From AP-15 sp963845735 (GTDB taxonomy: Bacteria > Pseudomonadota > Alphaproteobacteria > ATCC43930 > CGMCC-115725), in assembly GCA_963845735.1 (NCBI GenBank), contig CAWJTR010000038.1, forward strand, positions 62,001 through 126,000: a stretch of DNA of 64,000 nt, written 5' to 3'. A program made the position numbers and the translations under genes. Each line of letters starts with the position of its first letter. Position 1 is the first letter of the stretch. The notes beneath the pieces are model-generated. The model did no database searches, was not told where the DNA came from, and worked only from the letters and a program-made list of their open reading frames with translations. Below are positions 52,432 through 62,820 of this stretch, piece after piece.

Positions 52432-53647
52432 TCAGCCGGGGGCGGCGCCCTGCGTCGCTACCTCCAGCAGGTAAAGCGACTGGCTCGCGGCCATGAACAG
52501 CCGATCGCGCTTTGGCCCGCCAAAGGCGAGGTTGGCGCATACCTCCGGCAGACGGATGCGGCCGATCAGCTTGCCCGCCGGGTTGAACACCAGCACCCCG
52601 GCAAAGCCGAGCGGCGCGTTTGAGCTGCACCACAAATTACCGGCGACATCGGCGCGCATCCCGTCGGGGCCGCATTTGACGCCGTCGACCGTCATGTCGG
52701 TAAACAGTCTCTGATTGACGGGTTTTGTCCCCTGCATATCGAAGGCAAAGATCACCCCTTTGCCGCCCGGCCCGCTGTCGCCGGGGCCTTTGCCGGTGCT
52801 GATCACGTAAAGCGTCTTGTGGTCCGGCGAAAAGCAGATGCCGTTCGGGTCGGGAAGCTGCTCCTGACTGATCGCCACATCGAGCTTGCCGCTCGGGTCC
52901 CAGCGATAGACGTTGGTCGGCAATTCCCGCTTGCGACCGCCGATGGCCCCAGCATTCTCGGCGCCGATGCGCGGGTTCAGGATCCCTTGCGGGTTGGTTG
53001 AGCCGCCGGCCTCGTCGGGATGGCCCTCGGGGATCGAATCGCCGTAAGGCGGGTCGGTAAACCAGATGCTGCCGTCTGGGTGTGGGACCAGGTCGTTCGG
53101 CGAATTCAGCGGCTTGCCCTGATAGGAATCGGCGATCACGGTCATGGTGCCGTCATGCTCCCAGCGCACGACACGGCGGAAGAAATCCTCGAGTCGACAG
53201 TTGGCGCCCCTGGTAATCGAAGGAATTGCCGTTGCTGTTGTAGGACGGGCGGCGGAACGGCGTCACCCGGCCGTCGTCCCAGATGTAGCGGTATTGGGTA
53301 TTGCCCGCGACGTCGCTGAAGACGAGGTATTGCCCCTGGCTCGACCAGGCCGGCCCTTCGGCCCACAATGCTCCGGTCCATACCCGTTGGATGCCGGCGA
53401 TCCCGCGCCGCACTTGGTTGAACGAGGGATCGACGACGATGACGTCGGGATCGGGATAGATCGACGGATGGCCGCGCGCCCAGTCGCGCGGCGGGCTGGT
53501 GATGACGCTCGCCGGCGTGCCGAGTTTCGCGTTTTGCTGGGCGGATGCGGACTCCGGCGCCAGCGCCGCGGCGCCTATCAGACCGGCGGTCCCCGCCAGC
53601 ATCGTGCGTCGCGACAAAGCCTGCCTCTGAACCCGATCCTGCGTCAT
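52432..53647 (-). CDS. exported SMP-30/gluconolactonase-like protein (frameshifted)
   Basis: The N-terminus has a Tat-like signal (SRRTMLAGTAGLIGAAALAPESASA). The six-bladed SMP-30/gluconolactonase/LRE-like domain begins AEGPAWSSQGQYLVFSDVAGNTQYRYIWDDGRVTPFRRPSYNSNG. A shift near 53205 moves to the frame with SPNDLVPHPDGSIWFTDPPYG, DPNGICFSPDHKTLYVIST, VDGVKCGPDGMRADVAGNLWCS and LPEVCANLAFGGPKRDRLFMAAS. The metal-binding Glu, Asn and Asp positions of the family are visible. It probably hydrolyses a sugar lactone in the periplasm. Reconstructed length is about 404. Confidence 0.85.
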
Positions 53648-53852
53648 CGCTCCCTCCCCAATGTGGTTTTCTGCATGATTGTGGACGGGCTTTGGGTTGC
53701 CGGCAATCGATCGTCTCCTGTGGCGGCAATTCAGCCATGCGAAGCCGGAAGAGCAAGCCGTCGATTTCGCGATGCGCCGTCACGCGCGATCGCGTGCTAC
53801 TATTTTTGCTGAAGAATCGTGGTCTGCGATCCGGACGAGGAAAGGAAATGCG

Positions 53853-55553
53853 ATGGCTTATGATCTGCTGATCAAGAACGGCCGCATCGTCGACGGCTCG
53901 GGCATGCCGGCGTTCCGCGGCGATGTCGGCGTCAAGGACGGCAAGATCGCCGAGATCGGCAAGTTGAGCGGCCCGGCGACGCGCACGATCGACGCCGCCG
54001 GCCGCGTCGTCGCCCCCGGCTTTATCGACAACCATTGCCATTACGACGCCCAGGTCACCTGGGACCCGCTGTGCTCTTTCTCGTGCGACCACGGCGCCAC
54101 CTCGGTGATCTTCGGCAATTGCTCGCTGTCTCTGGCGCCGGTGCGCAAGGGCAACGAAGAACGGCTCTCCGAGTTTCTGTCCTATGTCGAAGCGATCCCG
54201 ATGGAGGTGTTGCGCACCCTCGAATTCGACTGGGAGACGGTGCCGCAATATCTCGACCAGCTCGATCGCAATCTCGGGGTCAATGTCGGCAATCTGATCG
54301 GCCATACCGCGGTGCGCTATTACGTGATGGGCGACGACTGCCAAAAGCGCACGGCCACCGACGACGAGATCAAGCAAATGCAGGATCTCGTGCGCGACGG
54401 CATGAAGGCCGGGGCGCTTGGCGTTTCCGTGTCGCGCAACCAGGGCCATTTCGACCCGCAGGGTGTTCACATTCCAGCGATCTGGGCGGACGAGAAGGAG
54501 ATCTTCGCCCTCGGCGACGTGCTGCGCGAGCTCGGCACCGGCCTGATCCAATCGGGCGGCGGCAACGGCGCCGAGATGAAGGACGCGCTGATGAGCCGGC
54601 TCTCCGAAGCGACCGGCCGCGTCGTCGTCTACAACAATCTCGGCCAGACGATGCGCCGGCCCGGCCAGTGGCAGAAGCAGATGGCCCAGGTCGATGCGAC
54701 GACCGCCAAGGGCATCCGCGCCTACCCGATGTGCACGCCAAATCGCATCACCGACTATTTCACGATGCGGAACACGCAGACCTTCCGCGGGATGGCGGTG
54801 TGGCACCCGATTTGTCTGTCTTCGCCGGAAGAGATGCTGAAGGCCTATGCCGATCCCGAAATCCGCCGCAAGCTTCACGAGGAGGCGATCGAATTCAAGA
54901 ACGGGCCGGCGATCGGCATCTGCAGCACTTGGTGGGACTACATGGTGTTGCAGACCGCGGTCTTGCCGAAGAACAAGCAGTACGAAGGCAAGACGCTCGG
55001 CCAGATCGCCAAGGCGCAGGGCAAGGGCGTCATCGACGCCTTCCTCGATCTCGCGATCGAGGAGAACCTCGACACCGAATGGCTGCATGGCGAGAACAAT
55101 GTCGATGAGGAAGCCGTCGCCAAGATCCTGACCTATCCGAACGCGATCATCGGTCTGTCGGATGGCGGCGCGCATGTCCAGTTCCAGAGCGGCTTCGGCT
55201 TCAGCACCCGGCTGCTCAGCGAATGGGTGCGCGAGAAGCAGGTCATGACCCTGGAGCAGGCGGTGCGGCGGCTGACCTTCGACAGCGCTTCCACCTTCGG
55301 GCTCTATGACCGCGGGTTGCTGCGGCCGGGATTGGTCGCCGACATCGTGATCTTCGATCCCGATACGGTCCGACCGTTGCCGCTCGAGGTGCTGCACGAC
55401 TTCCCGACCGGCGCCAAGCGCATCAAGGAGCCGGCCGAGGGCATCCACATGACCATCGTCAACGGCAAAATCCTGCTCGAAGACGGCAAGCACACCGGCG
55501 CATTGCCCGGCCGCGTGCTGCGCAACACCTACTACCACGGCCTGCACGCGTAA
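53853..55553 (+). CDS. N-acyl-D-amino-acid deacylase-like amidohydrolase
   Basis: This 566-residue amidohydrolase of the D-aminoacylase branch has a beta-sandwich start (MAYDLLIKNGRIVDGSGMPAFRGDVGVKDGKIAEIG), the metal-binding HCH at residues 61-63 in GFIDNHCHYDAQ, GVNVGNLIGHTAVRYYVMG, GALGVSVSRNQGHF, and the late catalytic Asp in IIGLSDGGAHVQFQ. The C-terminus returns to the sandwich (RPGLVADIVIFDPDTVRPLPLEV). It hydrolyses an amide, classically N-acyl-D-amino acids, in the cytoplasm, though related proteins differ in substrate. RBS GAGGAAAGGAAA precedes the ATG at 53853. It is divergent from the SMP-30 gene, about 200 bp apart. Confidence 0.88.
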   Translation: MAYDLLIKNGRIVDGSGMPAFRGDVGVKDGKIAEIGKLSGPATRTIDAAGRVVAPGFIDNHCHYDAQVTWDPLCSFSCDHGATSVIFGNCSLSLAPVRKGNEERLSEFLSYVEAIPMEVLRTLEFDWETVPQYLDQLDRNLGVNVGNLIGHTAVRYYVMGDDCQKRTATDDEIKQMQDLVRDGMKAGALGVSVSRNQGHFDPQGVHIPAIWADEKEIFALGDVLRELGTGLIQSGGGNGAEMKDALMSRLSEATGRVVVYNNLGQTMRRPGQWQKQMAQVDATTAKGIRAYPMCTPNRITDYFTMRNTQTFRGMAVWHPICLSSPEEMLKAYADPEIRRKLHEEAIEFKNGPAIGICSTWWDYMVLQTAVLPKNKQYEGKTLGQIAKAQGKGVIDAFLDLAIEENLDTEWLHGENNVDEEAVAKILTYPNAIIGLSDGGAHVQFQSGFGFSTRLLSEWVREKQVMTLEQAVRRLTFDSASTFGLYDRGLLRPGLVADIVIFDPDTVRPLPLEVLHDFPTGAKRIKEPAEGIHMTIVNGKILLEDGKHTGALPGRVLRNTYYHGLHA

Positions 55554-55566
55554 CGCTCAGGCGACG

Positions 55567-55633
55567 CCCCTCACCCCGCCCTCTCCCCGCTGGCGAGGAG
55601 AGGGAGGGACCCGGGAGGCAGGACGGTGAGGGG
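55567..55633. repeat. dispersed-type nested palindrome between genes
   Basis: An outer inverted repeat CCCCTCACC (55567-55575)/GGTGAGGGG (55625-55633) encloses an inner hairpin CCCTCTCC (55579-55586)/GGAGAGGG (55597-55604) with the loop CCGCTGGCGA. Sequences of the form CCCTCTCCCCGC..GGAGAGGG are common intergenic palindromes in alphaproteobacteria. It follows the amidohydrolase stop by 14 bp and could act as a transcript end or mRNA-stabilising element. Confidence 0.65.
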
Positions 55634-55657
55634 AGCGGCGTCAAAGGGAGGATCGCC

Positions 55658-56470
55658 ATGCCGGTATTCCGCTCGACCCCCGATCTGGAGATGCACTACC
55701 AGGTCGACGACTTCACCGATCCGTGGCGTACGCCGGACACAATCCTGATGCTGCACGGCAATGCCGAGAGCGGATTAGCCTGGTATGGCTGGGTCCCGGC
55801 CTTGGCGCGACAATACAAGGTCGTGCGCCCGGACATGCGCGGCTTTGGCGCCTCAACGCCGATGCCGCGCGATTTCCCGTGGACCCTCGAAATCATCATC
55901 GACGATTTTGTCCGGCTGATCGACCATCTCGGTATCGATCGCTTCCATCTGGTCGGCGCCAAGATCGGCGGGACAATCGCGCGCGCTTTCGCCGCGCGTC
56001 GCCCCGAACGGGTCAAGACCCTGACGGTCGTCGGCACCCCACCGCCGCTCCGCGCCGGTGCGGCCGAACGCGTGCCCGAACTGAACGCGGCCTTCGAACG
56101 CGACGGGGTCGAGGCCTGGGCGCGCCAGACCATGGGGGGCCGGCTCGGCAGCGCGTTTCCGGCGGAAGGGGTCGAATGGTGGATCCGGTTCATGGGCCGC
56201 ACCGCGGTCTCGACCCAGATCGGCTTTATGCGAACGATCGCCTGCGCCGACATCCGCGCCGATCTACCGAAGATACGCTGCCCCACCCTCGTCATCACCA
56301 CCGACGGTAGCGGGCTCGCCTCGGTCGACGAGACCCGCGCCTGGCAGCAGCAGATCGCAAACTCGACGCTCGTGGTCTTACCCGGCAACTCCTATCACGT
56401 CGCCGCGACCCACGCCGAACCCAGCGCCGCGGCGACGCTCGATTTCATCGCAAGGAACGCCGGCGCCTGA
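55658..56470 (+). CDS. alpha/beta-hydrolase-fold protein lacking the nucleophile Ser
   Basis: The 270-residue protein has a clear alpha/beta-hydrolase core: oxyanion region ILMLHGNAESGLAWYGWVPALA, VVRPDMRGFGASTPMP, the elbow FHLVGAKIGGTIARAFAARRPERVKTLTVVGTP and a late His in LPGNSYHVAATHAEPSA. At the nucleophile elbow the usual G-x-S-x-G is G100-A-K102-I-G104, with Lys in place of Ser. Either it is a non-hydrolytic member or it uses other chemistry. The sequence around it is clean, so a frame error does not explain the change. It lies downstream of the amidohydrolase and may be co-transcribed. Confidence 0.85.
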   Translation: MPVFRSTPDLEMHYQVDDFTDPWRTPDTILMLHGNAESGLAWYGWVPALARQYKVVRPDMRGFGASTPMPRDFPWTLEIIIDDFVRLIDHLGIDRFHLVGAKIGGTIARAFAARRPERVKTLTVVGTPPPLRAGAAERVPELNAAFERDGVEAWARQTMGGRLGSAFPAEGVEWWIRFMGRTAVSTQIGFMRTIACADIRADLPKIRCPTLVITTDGSGLASVDETRAWQQQIANSTLVVLPGNSYHVAATHAEPSAAATLDFIARNAGA

Positions 56471-56743
56471 GCCGGAGCCGCGCGGTTAGCCATGGCGCCT
56501 TTCGTGATGTCCGCCCGCGTCGGCAAAGTTTGTGGCGGCGCCGGGGAGATTGTGCTAGCAAGAGCGAGCTAAACTCAACCTTGTGATCCGATGGCGGCGC
56601 CTCTCGCGCGTGCTCGCGATCACTGATACTCGTGTTATTGCCTTGGATACACAGACAACCTCGGGACACAAATCCCAACCGATACCAGGGCGGAACATTG
56701 ACCGCCGCAAGCTGCGGGACTTGCAGCAGCCCGAGGGTGGAAC

Positions 56744-58727
56744 GTGAGCGATCGCCCCGCCGCTGTCCCAAACGCGCGCCGGCCCGGACGCAACGACCCT
56801 TGCATCTGCGGCAGCGGCCGAAAATTCAAGCTGTGTTGCGGCGCGGCGCCGATGCAGAGCCGGGACGGCGAACGGTCAGACATCGGCGTTGCTCCCGCAG
56901 TCCGCGGCACCCGAGTTGGGCGAGCGAAGCAAGCGCCTCGGTCCGCTGACCGAAGTAAGCGCGCTGCGCGAGACTGCGGAGCAGTTCATCCGGCTGCAAT
57001 CTGCGCCGCCTGCCGCGCGGACCCTCACCGGCGGCGCCCCCGTTGCCCGACACAGGGTCACGCCCGACCGAAGCGCCGCAGCCCGGCGCTATCGAGAGCG
57101 CGGCCTCAGGCTCGTCGAGGCCGGCAGGCCGTCCGCCGCAATTCCGGCGTTTCGCCGCGCTATCGAGCTCGATCCGGGCGAAGCCGCCTCGCACCACGCG
57201 CTCGGCCGGGCGCTGCTGCGTCTCAACCGCCTCGCCGAAGCGGCTGCCAGCTTGAGCTTGGCGACTACTTTGGGGGACGATGCTGCCGCCTATCACGATC
57301 TCGGTGTGGCGTTGCACCGGCAGGACTTGCGGATCGAAGCGATTGCCGCCTATCGCCGGGCCGTCGAGCTGGCCCCGGAGCTGGCCGAAGCGCATGCCGC
57401 GCTCGGCGAACTCCTCGATCTGGGCGACGACGATGAAGAGGCCGCACAGTGCTTTCGCCGCGCCGCGGCAGCCGATCCCGATACCGTAGCTGGCCGCTTG
57501 AACCTGGCCAGAGCCTGCATCCTGGAAGCTGATTTTTCTGAAGCTGAGGTCCAACTTCGGCAAGCCCTGGCATGCGAGCCGCAGAACGACGAGCTGATGA
57601 AATATCTAGGGGATGTTCTCGCGCGCCAAGGACGTTTTGCTGAGGCGGGCGAGGCCTTTGACCGCACGCTCGAGCTGAACCCGCGCCATGTGGCGGCCCA
57701 TTTCACCATCGTCGAAGCCAGAAAATGTACCGAGGCAGACCGTCCCAAACTCGAGCCGATGCTTGCGGCGCTCGACGATGCGGGACTGGGGGACGGGGAT
57801 CGGGTGCAGCTTCATTTTGCTATCGGCAAGCTGCTCGATGATTTGGGCGACTATGCGGAGGCGATGCAGCATTTCGATATGGCCAACCAGCGCCGGCGGG
57901 CCGCATTCGACAGGGCGGAATTCTCGGCTTGCGTTGACCGACTCGTGCGGCGCTTCACCCCCGGCTTCTTTGCTGCGAATTCCGCTTTTGGACAAGATGA
58001 CGACGCGCCGCTGCTGATCGTCGGCCTGCCCCGCTCGGGCACAACCTTGGTCGAGCAAATCATCTCCAGCCACCCGCGGGTAGCTGCCGGCGGGGAGCGG
58101 TCGTTCTGGGTCAAACGCGCCAGCCCATGGGGAATTGCCGACGCGTCCTATCTGTCGCCCGAAATGGCGCACGACCTAGCGGCAGAATATCTCGCGCAGC
58201 TGCGTCGCATCGGGCCCGCCGCAACCCGGATTACCGACAAGCAGCCGTTCAACCTGTTCAACCTGGGTATTATTCACCTGCTGCTGCCCAAAGCGCGCAT
58301 TATCCAGTGCCGCCGGCATCCGGTCGACAACTGCCTGTCGCTCTACTTCACAAATTTCAGGCAGGTCATCGGGTTCGCCTCCGACAAAGCCGATTTGGCA
58401 GACGGTTATCAGATCTATGCGCGGCTGATGGACCATTGGCGCACGGTGCTGCCGCCCGACCGGTTTCTCGAGGTGCATTACGAGGACCTGATCGCGGATC
58501 GCGAGGCGGTAACCCGGCGGCTGGTCGCGTTCAGCGGGCTCGATTGGTCCGATACCTGCCTACAGCCGGAGCGCAACAACCGGGCGGTGGTTACCGCCAG
58601 CCTGTGGCAGGCGCGCCAGCCGGTCTATGCCACCTCGGTTGAGCGGTGGCGCCATTACGAACCATGGCTCGGCGACCTCCGCCGCTTGTTGCCGGCCAAC
58701 CGCGCCGGCGGGTCCGAAGCAGCCTGA
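56744..58727 (+). CDS. SEC-C / TPR / sulfotransferase fusion protein (one frameshift)
   Basis: From a GTG at 56744 (RBS GAGGGTGG) the protein begins with a SEC-C zinc motif, RPGRNDPCICGSGRKFKLCCG. A shift near 56885 leads to the frame holding several TPRs (about ARRYRERGLRLVEAGRPSAAIPAFRRAIELDPGEAASHHALG, AAYHDLGVALHRQDLRIEAIAAYRRAVEL, DELMKYLGDVLARQGRFAEAGEAFDRTLEL). A C-terminal sulfotransferase domain follows with the PAPS-binding LLIVGLPRSGTTLVEQIISSHPRVAAGGE and TDKQPFNLFNLGIIHLLLPKARIIQCRRHPVDNCLS. TPR-sulfotransferases are known; a SEC-C head on one is less usual. Likely it sulfates a glycan or protein. Total is about 660 residues. Confidence 0.82.
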
Positions 58728-59269
58728 TGCCGACAACGTCCGTGCCGCCGCCAGCTATTGTGCACCGCCCATTGTCGGAAAATTTTACGCCTTATCGAAC
58801 AGAAAAACGTCGGAGAAGTTTACAATCAGCCCGGATCGGACAGGGAATCTGTCTCCGTATGTGACTGATCTAACGAATTATAGCCAAATACGCGATAATT
58901 GTTTAACTATGTTTAAGGCGTCAAAATAGCGTCCCAGCCGCCTGCCCACCGTCGGCAGAATTGACACTTTTTTGCTCTGGCACCGTCCCAGACCCCTATC
59001 TAGTTGAATTGAATACAAGATTTTTTTGGCCCGTGGATTGCATGAGGTATTGTCGGCAAACCGCGACGGGCGCCCATACGATGGCCGTCGCGTTCGGAAA
59101 TGCCGGATCGCGCCGGCCTCTGGAACGAGCATCCCTACGGGGGGACCGCAAAGCTGATGCACTGCCGGGCTCTCACGATGAATGCCATTGCCGCTGACCA
59201 GCGAGCTGTTCCTGGGCCGCGCGAGCGACATGCCGCGATGCCGCACCTGAATGTGTTTGGGGGGCTTTG
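58728..59269. other. 542-bp AT-richer intergenic region upstream of the sigma-54 activator
   Basis: No gene is supported here. It holds one good -24/-12 element (59027-59042, listed separately), an AT-rich stretch at about 58870-58930, and a TTGACA at 58962 without a matching -10. A TGGCAC at 58979 has no TTGC partner. Confidence 0.5.
59027..59042 (+). promoter_or_regulatory. candidate sigma-54 promoter of the activator gene
   Basis: TGGCCCG-TGGA-TTGCA fits the -24/-12 consensus TGGCACG-N4-TTGCW with one mismatch. GG (59028-59029) and GC (59040-59041) are separated by the required 10 bp. The activator ATG is 228 bp downstream. It suggests sigma-54-dependent, possibly self-amplifying, expression. 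Confidence 0.5.
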
Positions 59270-60403
<1,134 letters not shown>

Positions 60404-60526
60404 GCCGGGATCGCGATGAAACTGGCGCCGCGGCCCGCCGGCTGTGGCCATGGCGGGTCGGCAAGCGTGAGCGCGGCTGGCGCCGCGCCGTTATGGCGCC
60501 GCCGCGGCACGACCGTATCGCACAGC

Positions 60527-60557
60527 TGTCTCATTCTGAGACACGGCAACTGTCTCA
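60527..60557 (+). promoter_or_regulatory. upstream activator site (palindrome plus half site)
   Basis: TGTCTCATTCTGAGACA (60527-60543) is a perfect 17-bp palindrome, 7-bp arms around 3 bases. A third arm TGTCTCA follows at 60551-60557. It lies about 105-120 bp upstream of a sigma-54 promoter, the standard position for an enhancer-binding protein site. The activator encoded just upstream is the obvious ligand. Confidence 0.75.
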
Positions 60558-60647
60558 TCCCAGCTCGGCGAGCAATAAAAGGTTAATATCGTATTGCCAA
60601 GTGATTGAACTTGCTTGGCTTTTGAGAGCAATCGGCCGGCAGTTCTC

Positions 60648-60664
60648 TGGCACGCCGATTGCTT
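60648..60664 (+). promoter_or_regulatory. sigma-54 (-24/-12) promoter of the repeat-protein gene
   Basis: TGGCACG-CCGA-TTGCTT matches the sigma-54 consensus TGGCACG-N4-TTGCW without mismatch in the core; GG at 60649-60650 and GC at 60661-60662 are 10 bp apart. Transcription would start near 60674, giving a leader of about 130 bases before the ATG at 60803, with a very purine-rich end (GGAAAAGGAAAAGGAAAGAGGG). Confidence 0.85.
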
Positions 60665-60802
60665 GTTCGAAGGGGTCGGCATGAAATCGAGCAAGGAACC
60701 AGTGATCGGCGGCGATCGCCGCCGCCATCGGCCTCGCATCGCAGCATGCCGGCATGTCACGGCGTCCGCCGCAGGGGCGGGAAAAGGAAAAGGAAAGAGG
60801 GT

Positions 60803-62731
60803 ATGAGAAATCTTCTGTTAGCAACTTGCGCGGTCCTCGCCCTGAGCACTGGGGCAGCGCTCGCGCAAAGCAGCGCTATGTCCACCGCCAGCGGCGGGAC
60901 CGGCGGCAACGGCGGCACCGGGACCGCGAGCACAACGGGCGGCGCCGGCGGGGCCGGCGGCAACGCCAGTAATCAGAACTCCGGCAACAACGTGTCGGGC
61001 AACACGATCTCGCCAAGCACCACGAATACGAATAGCAGCAGCGGTGCCAGCGCAGCCAAGGGCAGCACCGCGGTGCAGGCCAACAGCAATACGATTGCCT
61101 CCGGTAACAGCAAGACCAGCACCAGCACCAGCACCAAGACCAACACTAACACCAATACTACGACCAACACGAGCACCAATAGCGGCGCCGCCGCGAGCAA
61201 GGGCAGCACCGCGGTGCAGGCCAACAGCAATACGATTGCCTCTGGTAACAGCAAGACCAGCACCAGCACCAGCACCAAGACCAACACCAACACCAACACG
61301 GCCACCAGCACCAACAGCGGCGCCCAGGCCAGCAAGGGCGGCACTGCGGTGAACGCCAACGGCAATACCGTCGCCTCCAATAACAGCAAGACCAGCACCA
61401 ACACCAAGACCAACACCAACACCGCCACCACCACCAACAGCGGCGCTGTGGCCAGCAAGGGTAGCACGGCGGTGCAGGCTGACGGCAATACGCTGACGCT
61501 GGGTTCCGGCAATACCAAGAACTCCAATAACACCAGCACCAGCACCAAGACCACGAGTAGCGCGGCGTCCTCCACCGGGGCCGGCAGCCCGACCGCCAAC
61601 AATGGCGGCGTCGCCGTCAACAAGGATAGCGGCAACACCACGACAACGACAATCACGCCGACCAAGACTACCACCACTACCGATACGACCACCCCGACAG
61701 CAAGCGTCGGTGGCAATGGCAGCGCCGCCACTGCCAACAACGGCGGCAAGAACATTGCGTCCGGCAACACAATCGACTCCGGCAACAGCAAGACGGTGTC
61801 GGTCAGCAACTCGACGAGCAGCACCCCGACCACGACCAACAGTGGCACCGGTGCGGCCGCCACAAACGGCGGAAAGGCGCTCAACGTCAGCGGCAACACC
61901 ACCGCCTCCGGCAATACCACGACCGTGACCAAGGACTCCAACAACACCAAGACCGTCACCACCACGGCCGGCGGCGCTGCGTCCGGCAGTGGGATCAATG
62001 CGGGTTCGACCAAGGGCGGGACCAGCACCGCGGTTCAAGCCGATGGCAACACGCTGACCCTCGGCTCCAACAATACCAAGACCGTCACGATCACCCCGAC
62101 CATCACGACCACTAAAGATGCCAACAACACCACCACCAAGGACAGCAACAACACCAGCACTAAGAACAGCAACAACACTACGACCAAGGACAGCAACAAC
62201 ACCAAGACAACCAACCAAAATGCCTCGTCGACCGGCAGCTCGGGCGGCACGGCGTCGGCGACGAATGGCGGCAAGGCGACCAACGTCAACAATGGTGGCA
62301 ATACCACGACCTGACCAAGAGCAACTCCTATAGCAACGCCAGCACCAACAACAAGGACAGCGGCAACACCACCACCAAGACTAACAGCAGCACCAACTTC
62401 CTGGGTGCGCTGCAAGGCTCGGTGGTCGGCAGTGGCAGCCTGAACGCGAGCACGACCAACACCATCACCAACACGACGACGGCGACGGGTGGGGCAGGCT
62501 CGGCGTTCAATACCTCTACCGTTGCCGGCAACCGCATTAAGAACGTGGCGGCTGCCTACAGCGGCAACGTCGATATGTCGTACTCGATGGGTGGCCAGGG
62601 CATCTTGCAGGCCAACCAGAATACCGGCGCCAACGCGACGCAACAGAACTCCGTCGCACTCACCTCCTACGGTGGGCGGCAACGGCGGTGGCCTGAGCGG
62701 CTTCAGCCCGACACGTACCTACTTCTACTAA
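60803..62731 (+). CDS. exported Thr/Ser/Asn/Gly-rich repeat protein, probable fibre or surface subunit
   Basis: The protein has a classic signal (MRNLLLATCAVLALSTGAALAQ), a Gly-rich start, and about 450 residues of low-complexity repeats. A 47-residue unit containing KGSTAVQANSNTIASGNSKTS occurs at least twice (DNA offset 141 bp at 61061/61202) and degenerate copies (AVQADGNTLTLGS, NNGGKNIASGNTI, KDSNNTKT) continue. Shifts near 62312 and 62670 lead to the non-repetitive C-terminal domain (AFNTSTVAGNRIKNV...GGQGILQANQNTGANATQQNSVALTS) and end GGNGGGLSGFSPTRTYFY. That C-terminal domain aligns with the next gene's product. It lacks LPXTG, PEP-CTERM or autotransporter features. The composition (almost no aromatics, no Cys in the mature part) suits an extracellular fibre or amyloid-like polymer. 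Total is about 640 residues. Confidence 0.75.
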
Positions 62732-62753
62732 GTAATAAGCACGTTGTGGAGCT

Positions 62754-62797
62754 GTCCGCACCGCCCTTGTCTTGGGGGCGGTGCGGACCCCTTCTTT
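62754..62797 (+). terminator. strong Rho-independent terminator/attenuator
   Basis: GTCCGCACCGCCC (62754-62766) pairs perfectly with GGGCGGTGCGGAC (62776-62788), a 13-bp stem with a 9-base loop, followed by CCCTTCTTT. It lies between the repeat protein and the 131-residue exported protein, 24 bp before the latter's ATG, and could set a high ratio of the first to the second product. Confidence 0.8.
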
Positions 62798-62820
62798 CAG
62801 CGAACGATAATGGGTGAAAC

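Noticed and set aside
53142..55547. 801-codon minus-strand open frame
   Set aside because: It is antisense to the amidohydrolase, which has clear metal-binding motifs and a good RBS; the His/Arg/Asp-rich translation matches no family.
58830..58865. GGACAG...CTGTCTCC inverted repeat as a second activator site
   Set aside because: The arms do not match the TGTCTCA palindrome and one arm has an extra base; it is too weak to claim.
58962..59000. TTGACA and TGGCAC boxes upstream of the activator as promoters
   Set aside because: TTGACA has no -10 at 16-18 bp, and TGGCAC has no TTGC at the required spacing.
60818..62218. Long minus-strand frames (351 and 466 codons), Leu/Val- or Gly-rich, opposite the Thr/Asn repeat protein
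   Set aside because: They are complementary readings of ACC/AAC/AGC codon repeats; the plus strand has the signal peptide, RBS and sigma-54 promoter.
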